The notes: generated by a model not told the origin, from the sequence alone. DNA of 6,515 nt from Pseudomonadota bacterium (GCA_021850555.1 JAJZLX010000454.1:1-6515); one strand, 5' to 3'. Shown: positions 1 through 5,562, counted from the first letter of the stretch. Made by a program: numbers and translations.

Positions 1-2
1 GG

Positions 3-152
3 GCCATCCAACACCTCACCGGCATCAAGGACGCCCGCACCATCGTCGCCATCAACAAGGACCCGGAGGCCCCGATCTTCGAGGTCGCCGACATCGGACT
101 CGTCGGCGATCTCTTTCAGATCGTGCCTGAGATCGAGAAGCTGCTGAGCTGA
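3..152 (+). CDS. etfA: Electron transfer flavoprotein alpha subunit, C-terminal end (partial)
   Basis: Only the last 49 codons and the TGA stop are present; the gene begins left of the window. The reading frame gives [20 protein letters not shown], then [20 protein letters not shown] and a short acidic/basic tail. The IQHL-G-K, VAINKD-EAPIF and D-GLVGDLF signatures are those of the FAD-binding C-terminal domain of EtfA, where this segment contacts the FAD. The family function is to pass electrons from acyl-CoA dehydrogenases and related flavin dehydrogenases, as a heterodimer with EtfB, to ETF:quinone oxidoreductase. The order etfB-etfA would put etfB just upstream, outside the window. It is convergent with the permease gene and ends 20 bp before a strong hairpin. 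The acyl-CoA dehydrogenase at 3736-5499 is a plausible electron donor, but that link is inferred from family knowledge. Confidence 0.92.
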   Translation, partial: AIQHLTGIKDARTIVAINKDPEAPIFEVADIGLVGDLFQIVPEIEKLLS

Positions 153-172
153 CCCGGCAACGAGCCTGTCAA

Positions 173-198
173 CCCGTACGAGGCGGGTCTCGTACGGG
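173..198. terminator. Perfect hairpin between convergent genes (bidirectional terminator candidate)
   Basis: CCCGTACGAG (173-182) and CTCGTACGGG (189-198) are exact reverse complements around a 6-nt loop (GCGGGT). The hairpin lies 20 bp after the etfA stop and 7 bp past the stop of the minus-strand permease, so it sits between two converging genes. Neither side has a clear run of U, so it may act as a transcript 3'-end stabiliser or a weak intrinsic terminator rather than a classical one. Confidence 0.7.
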
Positions 199-205
199 AT
201 CGGCT

Positions 206-1015
206 TCATCCGCCCAATGCGATCAAAGCACCGACCAAGAGCAGGAACAGTGCGAATACGCGCTTGAGCGCAGTGCTCGGAATGGAATGCGCCACACGGG
301 CGCCGACGGGCGCCAGCGTCACCGACCCGAGCGCCGCGACCGCTGCGGCCGGAAGATACAGATAGCCGACCGACCCCCACGGCAGAGCCTGCGGCGGGGC
401 TTGCACCGACAGCGCGTAGCTCAATGCGCTCGAGATCGCGATTGCGAGGCCGCACACCGCGCTGGTGCTCACCGCCTTCACGGGTTTGACGCCGAGCGAC
501 ATCAGCAATGGCACGGTCATCGATCCGCCGCCGATGCCCACCACAGCCGAGATCGCCCCGATCCCCGCGCCGGCGGGCAGCAGCCATGGCGAGCGCGGCG
601 CCCGTTCCGGCCCCTCGCCTTGCGGTGCGCGTTTGCGGCCAAATGCCATCCGCCACGCGGTCACGGCGCAGAACGCCATGATCCCCCAGCGCAACGCCTG
701 GGCCGAGAGCAGCTGTGCGATGTGCGCTCCGGCAAATCCCCCGATCACCATGCCCGGCGCAAGCCGCCTCCAGCTCGGCCATAACACCCCGCCCCGGCGG
801 ATGTGGGCCGTGGCCGAGGACACGAAGGTGAGCACGATCGTGGCCATCGAAGTGGCCACCGACACGTGCATCACTTCCGCCTTGGGCACCCCGAGCGCCG
901 GCAGCGCCAGACTGAGCGCGGCCACCACCAGCAGCCCGCCGCCGATGCCGAGCAGGCCGCCGAGAAAGCCGGCCGAGGCACCGGCGAGGAGGAGCGCAGC
1001 GATGGGAAAGAACAT
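206..1015 (-). CDS. Sulfite exporter TauE/SafE family (DUF81) membrane permease
   Basis: From the ATG at 1015 the product is 269 residues, a usual length for this family, and almost wholly hydrophobic, with about eight membrane-spanning segments. Two related halves are visible: LLGIGGGLLV around residues 21-30 and VVGIGGGSMTV around 158-168, each followed by a hydrophobic stretch and then a V-K-A/V-S-A-T-S type segment. This duplicated GIGGG motif is the hallmark of TauE/SafE. A basic loop (residues about 126-143, GRKRAP...) divides the halves. Family members export sulfite, sulfoacetate or other organic anions across the inner membrane; the substrate here cannot be read from sequence. Start choice: the frame stays open to an ATG at 1198, but the added residues are Arg/Pro-rich and unlike the family. 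The ATG at 1015 begins directly with a membrane helix but has no clear Shine-Dalgarno. An in-frame GTG at 1093 follows a GGGAGGGGGGAG purine tract and would give 295 residues. Confidence 0.85.
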   Translation of the reverse strand: MFFPIAALLLAGASAGFLGGLLGIGGGLLVVAALSLALPALGVPKAEVMHVSVATSMATIVLTFVSSATAHIRRGGVLWPSWRRLAPGMVIGGFAGAHIAQLLSAQALRWGIMAFCAVTAWRMAFGRKRAPQGEGPERAPRSPWLLPAGAGIGAISAVVGIGGGSMTVPLLMSLGVKPVKAVSTSAVCGLAIAISSALSYALSVQAPPQALPWGSVGYLYLPAAAVAALGSVTLAPVGARVAHSIPSTALKRVFALFLLLVGALIALGG

Positions 1016-1292
1016 CCTGGACGGTACGAGGTGGCAGGCGAGGGGCCGAAGCCTAGCCGAATACCGCGGGACTTGCTGCCGCGCTCGAGGCACTGCGCTC
1101 CCCCCTCCCGGCCATGCCCGCCATACCCCGGATGGGAGGCACGGCCGACGCGATGCGCGTGCCGCCGCAGGCCGCAGCCTCATCCGAACCAGCGGCATCC
1201 TCGAGCACCGCTTCGAGGACCGAGGCCGGATGTGCCTTACGCGCTCGCCCCTTGAGCGACCCGAGGGCCGGGCGTCGAACCGGGAGCGGAAA
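1016..1292. other. Intergenic region without a convincing gene
   Basis: This 277-bp stretch lies between the purU stop and the permease start, both genes being on the minus strand. Open frames exist on both strands, but their translations are Arg/Pro/Ala-rich low-complexity with no recognisable motif. It holds a weak hairpin at 1199-1218, an inverted repeat CCTCCC (1104-1109)/GGGAGG (1134-1139), and the purine-rich tract near 1099-1110 discussed for the alternative permease start. No clear sigma-70 promoter is seen, so whether the permease belongs to the metF-purU transcript is unresolved. Confidence 0.6.
1199..1218 (-). terminator. Weak hairpin downstream of purU
   Basis: CCTCGA (1199-1204) and TCGAGG (1213-1218) are reverse complements around an 8-nt loop, about 75 bp past the purU stop on the minus strand. 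The stem is short and no U-tract follows, so termination here is only a possibility. Confidence 0.22.
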
Positions 1293-2231
1293 TCACTTCA
1301 GGACCACCGTCTTGCGGCCGTTGCGGAACACGCGCCGCTCGGCGTGCCACTTGATGGCGCGATTGAGCGCCACGGTCTCGAGCTCGCTGCCGACCACCGT
1401 CAGGTCCTCGGCCGACTGGGAGTGATCGACCCGGTCGACCTCCTGCTCGATGATCGGACCCTCATCGAGGTCGGTCGTCACGTAGTGCGCGGTGGCGCCG
1501 ATCAGCTTCACTCCCCGCTCGTAGGCCTGGTGGTAGGCCTTGGCGCCCTTGAACCCGGGCAGGAAGGAGTGATGGATGTTGATCGCCTTGCCCTCGAAGT
1601 ACCGGCAGGCCTCGGCGCTGAGGATCTGCATGTAGCGGGCGAGCACCAGAAGCTCCGCCTCCGCCTTCTCGAACAGCTCGGTGAGGCGCTGCTCCTGCTC
1701 GGCTTTGCGCCCATCGATGATCGGCAGGTAGTGGTAGGGCACCCCGTGCCACTCCGCCAGGCTTCTCATGTCCTGGTGGTTCGAGACCACCGCCACCACC
1801 TCGACCGGCAGCGTCCCGGTGCTCCAGCGGTGCAGGATGCTGTTCAGGCAATGGCCCTGGCGCGAGACGGCGATGAGCGCCCGGCAGCGGCGCTGGACCT
1901 CGTGAAAGCGCCAGTGCATCTTGAAGCGCTTGCCGACCTGCTCGGCGAACGCCTGATCGAGCCCCTGCACCCCCGCAAGGCCCTTGCCGTTGTCGTGAAA
2001 CACCGTGCGCATGAACGAGGTGCGGCTGTCCGGATCGTTGTGGTGCTGCGCCTCGGTGATCGTCGCGTTGTGCTCGGCCAGAAACCCCGCAATCGCCGCC
2101 ACGATCCCCGTGGTGTCCGGGCAGGCCGTGGTCAGAATGTAAAGCGGCGGGTGACCGGCCGCGGCGCCCCGGGCCGTGGGGGCCTGCTCTGCGGGGATTG
2201 ACGCGGTCTTGTCGATGATCGTGGTGGACAC
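1293..2231 (-). CDS. purU: Formyltetrahydrofolate deformylase PurU
   Basis: The enzyme hydrolyses 10-formyl-THF to formate and free THF in the cytoplasm. The 312-residue product has an N-terminal ACT domain (about residues 29-110, opening LYILTTACPDTTGIVAAIAG) and a C-terminal formyl-transferase-type catalytic domain (about 115-305). The AINIHHSFLPGF block supplies Asn218 and His220, and DLDEGPIIEQ supplies Asp256; these align with the Asn-His-Asp catalytic triad known from GAR transformylase/PurU. The GATAHYV motif just before Asp256 is also typical. The start is GTG at 2231 with no strong Shine-Dalgarno. Residues 1-28 (Ala/Thr/Pro-rich) precede the ACT fold and make the protein longer than the common length of roughly 280-290. 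It follows the metF-type gene by 42 bp on the same strand, so the two are probably co-transcribed. Next to a MetF homologue, PurU would serve methyl-group oxidation to formate as well as, or instead of, its purine/one-carbon balancing role. Confidence 0.97.
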   Translation of the reverse strand: MSTTIIDKTASIPAEQAPTARGAAAGHPPLYILTTACPDTTGIVAAIAGFLAEHNATITEAQHHNDPDSRTSFMRTVFHDNGKGLAGVQGLDQAFAEQVGKRFKMHWRFHEVQRRCRALIAVSRQGHCLNSILHRWSTGTLPVEVVAVVSNHQDMRSLAEWHGVPYHYLPIIDGRKAEQEQRLTELFEKAEAELLVLARYMQILSAEACRYFEGKAINIHHSFLPGFKGAKAYHQAYERGVKLIGATAHYVTTDLDEGPIIEQEVDRVDHSQSAEDLTVVGSELETVALNRAIKWHAERRVFRNGRKTVVLK

Positions 2232-2273
2232 GGGAAGTCCGCTGTGGGATCGGCTTTTCAGACGAGGGTCTGC

Positions 2274-3224
2274 TCAGGTGTGGAGCGTGAATCTGCCGCC
2301 GTCCGGCGCCAGATCGAAGGCGCCCTCCATGACCGCGCGCAGCCATTCGGCCGTCGCCAGAGCGCCCCCGAACGAGTAGACGTGCGGCTGGGCCAGGCGA
2401 GATCCGCCATAGGTGGCCCGGCCCTGCACCAGTCCGAGCAGCATCTGATCGGGACCGGCGACAAAGCCGGTGAGTCCGGCCACGACACCCTTGCTTCTCA
2501 TGAGGGAGCTCATCGAGGTGCCGATGCCGCACTGCGCGGCGAATCTGAGCAGCTTCGTCAAGGGTGTGGGTCCGGCCAGCCCAACGTGCACCGGCAGCGT
2601 GATGCCTTCCTGCGAGAGTGTGCGGTCCCAGGCGAAGATTCCCTCCGGATTGAAGCTGAACTGGGTGGCGATGTGTACGGCGATGCCGGAGCGGGCGGCG
2701 AAATCCTGCTTGTAACGCAGCGCGGACAGCAGCTGCGCTTGACCCACGACGGGGTGCCCCTCCGGGTGTCCCGCCACCCCGATGCGCTTCATCCCCGCCT
2801 GCTGCAACGCGCCCGTGGCGATCACCTCGAGCGTGCTACTGAAGGGGCCGAGGGGCGGATCGAGATCGCCGGCAACCAACAGCGCCCGCTCGATGCCGTG
2901 CTCGCGCAGTCTCGCAAGGGCGTCCCGCAGGGTCTTCTCGCTCGACAGGCGCCGGGCCACCAAGTGCGGGGAGGCGGAAAATCCCAGGGACTGGACCTTG
3001 ATCGCGACCCGGACCACGTCCTCGATCGAAGCCTTCGGCGTGTGGGCTACATACACCGGCATCCCCGCGGGCAGCCGTTGCGCGAGCTGCTCCAACAGCT
3101 TCTCGTCGTGGGTCGAGATCTCGGTCGAGGCCCGGCGGGCAAATTCGACCAGGGCGCGCTTGAGCGCACCGATCGGCTCCTGCGCCGGTGCGAGGGCCTC
3201 ACATTGCCCGACGTTATGACTCAT
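2274..3224 (-). CDS. metF: 5,10-methylenetetrahydrofolate reductase family protein (MetF-like)
   Basis: The 316-residue TIM-barrel flavoprotein belongs to the MTHFR family, which interconverts 5,10-methylene-THF and 5-methyl-THF. Family landmarks appear in order: STEIST with Glu35 at the place of the catalytic Glu (E. coli Glu28), SASPHLVARR (about 82-91), VAGDLDPPLGPFSS with Asp120 (folate-contacting Asp), GVAGHPEGHP (about 149-158), HIATQFSFNP with Gln188 (E. coli Gln183 position), then GLAGPT and RFAAQCGIG in the last third and HVYSFGG near the C-terminus. The usual FEFFPP block is replaced by TEISTH, marking a divergent subgroup, not the housekeeping methionine-biosynthesis MetF. ATG at 3224 is preceded by an AAGAGAGAG purine stretch. 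No methionine genes adjoin; the partner is purU downstream. In chloromethane (cmu) and O-demethylation loci, similar metF/purU genes run in the oxidative direction, and that role is inferred here. Confidence 0.92.
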   Translation of the reverse strand: MSHNVGQCEALAPAQEPIGALKRALVEFARRASTEISTHDEKLLEQLAQRLPAGMPVYVAHTPKASIEDVVRVAIKVQSLGFSASPHLVARRLSSEKTLRDALARLREHGIERALLVAGDLDPPLGPFSSTLEVIATGALQQAGMKRIGVAGHPEGHPVVGQAQLLSALRYKQDFAARSGIAVHIATQFSFNPEGIFAWDRTLSQEGITLPVHVGLAGPTPLTKLLRFAAQCGIGTSMSSLMRSKGVVAGLTGFVAGPDQMLLGLVQGRATYGGSRLAQPHVYSFGGALATAEWLRAVMEGAFDLAPDGGRFTLHT

Positions 3225-3245
3225 CCGGCTCTCTCTTGGCTGCTG

Positions 3246-3268
3246 CGGCCGGAGGCGGACGCCGGCCG
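3246..3268 (-). other. GC hairpin in the metF leader
   Basis: CGGCCGG (3246-3252) and CCGGCCG (3262-3268) are reverse complements around a 9-nt loop. On the metF transcript this ends 21 nt before the start codon. There is no U-tract, so it would affect folding or ribosome access more than termination. It partly overlaps a 10-bp GCCGGCCGGC palindrome at 3261-3270. Confidence 0.35.
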
Positions 3269-3313
3269 GCCGGGAAACGTTAGCCGGTTCGCAACGGATT
3301 CAGAAGTCGAAAA

Positions 3314-3334
3314 TTGAGATAGGAGACATCTCAA
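3314..3334. promoter_or_regulatory. Inverted repeat TTGAGAT-N7-ATCTCAA, candidate operator
   Basis: Two perfect 7-bp arms are separated by 7 bp, centred at 3324, about 90 bp upstream of the metF start and inside the AT-rich core. Arm length and centre-to-centre spacing (14 bp) fall in the range of dimeric helix-turn-helix operators. A same-face dimer site would usually be nearer 10-11 bp, so the binding factor is not identified. On the minus strand the first arm resembles a -35 (TTGAGA). Confidence 0.45.
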
Positions 3335-3386
3335 ACGGAAATAATGGCTGCCGATTTCGCTCTGCGATGAGTGGCGATTTCACTAT

Positions 3387-3451
3387 CTGAGGGGTATCCG
3401 CAGGCACTCCCCGGCGTCGGTGCGGCCTCATCCGAGGCTGGATCCCCTCAG
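3387..3451. repeat. Long inverted repeat able to form a branched stem
   Basis: CTGAGGGGTATCC (3387-3399) pairs with GGATCCCCTCAG (3440-3451) in 12 base pairs with one bulged T (3395). The 40-nt interior contains a second hairpin, GCCTC-ATCC-GAGGC (3425-3438), and possible short pairings between 3400-3402 and 3421-3423 plus 3411-3413 and 3418-3420. The right arm can instead pair locally: TCCCC (3443-3447) with GGGGA (3453-3457). Two mutually exclusive folds are what a switching leader would show, but transcription through it is not established on either strand. Confidence 0.4.
3425..3438 (+). repeat. Small hairpin repeat, copy 1 (GCCTCATCCGAGGC)
   Basis: A 5-bp stem with ATCC loop. It matches copy 2 at 3675-3688 at 13 of 14 positions, and about 17 of 20 when the preceding six bases are included. 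Both copies lie in the same intergenic region and the same orientation. Confidence 0.4.
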
Positions 3452-3474
3452 CGGGGACGTCGCATACGGATATG

Positions 3475-3480
3475 TATAGA
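3475..3480 (+). promoter_or_regulatory. Possible -10 element (TATAGA) for the acyl-CoA dehydrogenase unit
   Basis: TATGTATAGAAT (3471-3482) is an AT-rich island in GC-rich surroundings and offers TATAGA or TAGAAT as a -10 box about 255 bp before the coding start. No matching -35 is present at 17 bp, so any promoter here would need an activator. Confidence 0.25.
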
Positions 3481-3674
3481 ATCCCGAGTCGATGATAGAA
3501 CCATGGGTCCGGGGGATCGGCGGTGGCCTGCAAATCATCAGCCGCGGCGGCTCACGGCCGTCTGACACCCGATGATCGGCTCGATGCGGCCGGTGAAGTC
3601 ATGGGCAATATCGCCGGCGCGCGGGTGCGCGGGGAGCGGGCGGCGCCGGCGCTCGTGCTCGTCAACTTCGTGCT

Positions 3675-3688
3675 GCCTCATCCGGGGC
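3675..3688 (+). repeat. Small hairpin repeat, copy 2 (GCCTCATCCGGGGC)
   Basis: Differs from copy 1 by one base (A to G in the descending arm). In RNA that change keeps the stem through a G-U pair (GCCUC with GGGGC). It lies about 48 bp before the acyl-CoA dehydrogenase start. Confidence 0.38.
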
Positions 3689-3708
3689 GTGCGCTGAGGA
3701 GGCCTTTC

Positions 3709-3729
3709 GTGCGAGACGTCAGGCTGTAG
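3709..3729 (+). CDS. Putative six-codon leader peptide (MRDVRL)
   Basis: A perfect AGGAGG (3697-3702) lies 6 nt before GTG at 3709, giving GTG-CGA-GAC-GTC-AGG-CTG-TAG. The stop is 6 nt before the ATG of the acyl-CoA dehydrogenase and is in the same frame. That ATG has no Shine-Dalgarno of its own; it is preceded by CTCCTC. GAGGAG (3696-3701) is complementary to CTCCTC (3730-3735), so the strong ribosome-binding site can fold against the bases right before the real start. A leader with translational coupling is the simplest reading; a fortuitous SD is the alternative. Confidence 0.4.
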   Translation: MRDVRL

Positions 3730-3735
3730 CTCCTC

Positions 3736-5499
3736 ATGTCCTGTGACTACGATGCGCCCCTTGCCCTCGTCCGCCTTGCCCTGGCGCAGGCGGCGGAGGC
3801 GGCCGGCGCGTACGCGATCGAGGGATTTGACGAGGTGCTCGGCGCGCTGGCCGAGCCCATACTCCGCAATGCCGCCCGGTTCGCAGGCGAGGTGCTCTCA
3901 CCGCTCAATCGCCTCGGCGATCGCGCGCCGTCTCGGCGCGAGGGCGACGGCATTGCGACTCCTGCCGGCTTCGCCGGTGCGTACCGGCGATTTCGCGAAG
4001 ACGGATGGGTGTCGCTGGATGTCCCGACACAGCACGGCGGCCAGGGATTGCCCACGCTGATCGCATCGGCCGTCACCGAGATGTGGGCCGGCGCGAACCT
4101 CTCTTTCGCGATGTGTCCGGAGCTGGCGGTCGGCGCCCTGGAGGCGCTGCAGGCGCATGCCGCGCCCGGACTGATCGAGCGCTACGCTGCGCGCATCGCC
4201 AGTGGTGAGTGGACTGCGGCGATGTGTCTGACCGAGCCGCAGGCCGGCTCGGATCTGTCACTGATCCGGACCGGCGCGCAGCGGCGCGGTGATGCCTGGA
4301 TGCTCTATGGCCGCAAGGTGTTCATTTCCTGGGGCGATCATGATCTCACGGAGAACATCGTGCACTTCGTGCTGGCGCGCACCCCGGATGCGCCCGCGGG
4401 CCTGAAGGGTCTGTCGCTCTTTCTCGTTCCGAAGAAGATCCCCGGCCCGGGCGGACTCGAGCAAAACGACATTCAGGCGATATCCGTCGAGCACAAGATG
4501 GGCATCCGCGCAAGTCCAACCTGTCTCATGGCGCTCGGTGAGCGCGGGGGCGCGCGCGGCTGGCTGCTCGGCCGGGTGAACGGGGGCCTCTCGTGCATGT
4601 TCACGATGATGAATCGCATGCGCCTGGGCGTCGGGCTGCATTCGCTCGGCCTGTCGGAGCGCGCACTGCAGCTCGCCCGGGCATACGCGCGTCAGCGCGT
4701 TCAAGGTCATGAGGCCTCGGGAGCTTCCTGCGCGATCATCGAGCACGCGGACGTACGCCGCATGCTGCTGACCATGAAAGCGTTGACTCACGCCTCCCGG
4801 TGCCTGGCTTACACGGTGGCCGCGGCGCTGGATGTGTCGCGGCAGGCCCCGGATCCCTCCGCGCGCGCGCGAGCCGCAAGGCGGGTCGATCTGCTGACGC
4901 CCGTGGTCAAAGCATGGTGCTCCGATGTCGCGGTCGAGGTTGCATCGCTCGGCGTGCAGATTCATGGGGGAGCAGGCTATCTCGATGACGCCGAGATCTC
5001 TCAGGTCTACCGCGATGCCCGTATCGGCCCGATCTTCGAGGGGACCAATTACATCCAGGCGCAGGATCTGCTGTCACGCAAAGTGCTCCGCGACGGAGGC
5101 GCCGCGCTGAGAGAGCTTCTCGGGGACATCGAGCGTGCCGCGGAGGCATTGCCCGCAGGAACTTTCGACCCCCTGTTCCCCCTGCGCGTTCATCTTCTCG
5201 AAGGCTGTGCGAAGCTGCGCGATGCGGTCCGCGCGCTCATCGCGCGCCCGGCCGAGCCGGATCTGGTCGGCGCCACCGCGCACCACATTCTGCACTGGGT
5301 GGGGGTGCTCGGCGGCGGCTGGCAGTGGGCGCTGGCTGCGGCGCAAGCCCTATCGGGGCCGGATGTGTCGCACTCGCGGTCGATGATCTCGACGGCGGCC
5401 TTCTATGCCGCAAACATCCTGCCGCGGGCACTCATGCATCAGGCGGTTGTCGAGCACGGCCCGCGGGTGCTGACCGCGGTGCGCGCCGAAGACATCTAG
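3736..5499 (+). CDS. Acyl-CoA dehydrogenase, large DmdC-type with C-terminal extension
   Basis: The 587-residue flavoenzyme should introduce an alpha,beta double bond into an acyl-CoA, handing electrons to ETF. It shows the layout of the roughly 590-600-residue group that includes 3-methylmercaptopropionyl-CoA dehydrogenase (DmdC): a short N-terminal segment with YDAPL (5-9), the N-terminal helical domain, the FAD-contact block MCLTEPQAGSDL (163-174), the beta domain with HKMGIRASPT (253-262), the helical domain with NRMRLGVG (293-300) and ARQRVQGH (318-325), QIHGGAGY (408-415), and RIGPIFEGTNYIQAQDL (429-445). Glu435 in IFEGTN is at the catalytic base position. A further helical C-terminal domain (about 455-580) is what ordinary 380-400-residue enzymes lack. 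ATG at 3736 fits the family N-terminus, but its ribosome-binding site is missing (see the leader at 3709). The substrate is not determined: methylthio-, aryl- or fatty acyl-CoA are all possible. Confidence 0.95.
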   Translation: MSCDYDAPLALVRLALAQAAEAAGAYAIEGFDEVLGALAEPILRNAARFAGEVLSPLNRLGDRAPSRREGDGIATPAGFAGAYRRFREDGWVSLDVPTQHGGQGLPTLIASAVTEMWAGANLSFAMCPELAVGALEALQAHAAPGLIERYAARIASGEWTAAMCLTEPQAGSDLSLIRTGAQRRGDAWMLYGRKVFISWGDHDLTENIVHFVLARTPDAPAGLKGLSLFLVPKKIPGPGGLEQNDIQAISVEHKMGIRASPTCLMALGERGGARGWLLGRVNGGLSCMFTMMNRMRLGVGLHSLGLSERALQLARAYARQRVQGHEASGASCAIIEHADVRRMLLTMKALTHASRCLAYTVAAALDVSRQAPDPSARARAARRVDLLTPVVKAWCSDVAVEVASLGVQIHGGAGYLDDAEISQVYRDARIGPIFEGTNYIQAQDLLSRKVLRDGGAALRELLGDIERAAEALPAGTFDPLFPLRVHLLEGCAKLRDAVRALIARPAEPDLVGATAHHILHWVGVLGGGWQWALAAAQALSGPDVSHSRSMISTAAFYAANILPRALMHQAVVEHGPRVLTAVRAEDI

Positions 5500-5506
5500 A
5501 GCTCTG

Positions 5507-5528
5507 CCGCGCGACCCGGCTCGCGCGG
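5507..5528 (+). terminator. Hairpin terminator after the acyl-CoA dehydrogenase
   Basis: CCGCGCGA (5507-5514) and TCGCGCGG (5521-5528) form a perfect 8-bp stem with a 6-nt loop (CCCGGC), starting 8 bp after the stop codon. AATCTTGT follows, only mildly U-rich. It separates the dehydrogenase from the marR unit, which has its own AT-rich promoter region. Confidence 0.65.
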
Positions 5529-5532
5529 AATC

Positions 5533-5562
5533 TTGTCCGGAATATTTAGTTATGATAAATAA
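5533..5562 (+). promoter_or_regulatory. AT-rich promoter/operator ahead of the MarR gene
   Basis: The run ATATTTAGTTATGATAAATA stands out in GC-rich DNA. ATTTA (5544-5548) and TAAAT (5556-5560) are inverted, and TTAT-G-ATAA (5550-5558) is an inner palindrome, as is common in MarR-family operators. Possible promoter boxes are TATGAT (5551-5556) as -10, or TTGTCC (5533-5538) with TAAATA (5556-5561) at 17-bp spacing. The overlap of palindrome and promoter suggests autorepression, an inference from family behaviour. Confidence 0.5.

Larger units (their letters stand above)
3225..3735. promoter_or_regulatory. Divergent regulatory region between metF-purU and the acyl-CoA dehydrogenase
   Basis: This 511-bp non-coding gap separates divergent transcription units. 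Its core, about 3296-3386, is clearly more AT-rich than the flanking genes and probably carries the metF-side promoter, though I could not place convincing -35/-10 boxes. Sub-elements are listed separately: a hairpin in the metF leader, a 7+7 inverted repeat, a foldable inverted repeat, a paired small-hairpin repeat, a -10-like box, and a leader ORF. Short open frames on both strands have no family motif. A heptamer CGATTTC also recurs at 3352-3358 and 3375-3381, 23 bp apart. Confidence 0.6.

Noticed and set aside
465..2201. 578-codon open frame on the plus strand
   Set aside because: It lies antisense to the permease and purU, both with clear family motifs. Its translation is Arg/Pro/Ala/Leu-rich with no domain, a typical high-GC shadow.
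1462..2532. 356-codon open frame on the minus strand
   Set aside because: An out-of-frame shadow overlapping purU and the end of metF; Arg/Gly/His-rich with no motif.
2244..3317. 357-codon open frame on the plus strand
   Set aside because: Antisense to the MetF-like gene across its whole length; low-complexity translation and no family match.
3387..3451. SAH, THF or SAM riboswitch
   Set aside because: The neighbouring metF makes these attractive, but I could not match the conserved cores I remember for these classes on either strand.
3300..3533. 77-codon minus-strand frame in the divergent region
   Set aside because: It covers the AT-rich core and the inverted repeats, lacks a family motif and a ribosome-binding site, and is probably non-coding.
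3523..3729. 68-codon frame (GTG start) upstream of the acyl-CoA dehydrogenase
   Set aside because: No Shine-Dalgarno at its own start and no recognisable motif. Only its last six codons, behind the perfect AGGAGG, look like a plausible translated unit and are listed separately.
4258..4965. 235-codon open frame antisense to the acyl-CoA dehydrogenase
   Set aside because: The opposite strand encodes conserved dehydrogenase motifs throughout; this is a codon-position artefact.
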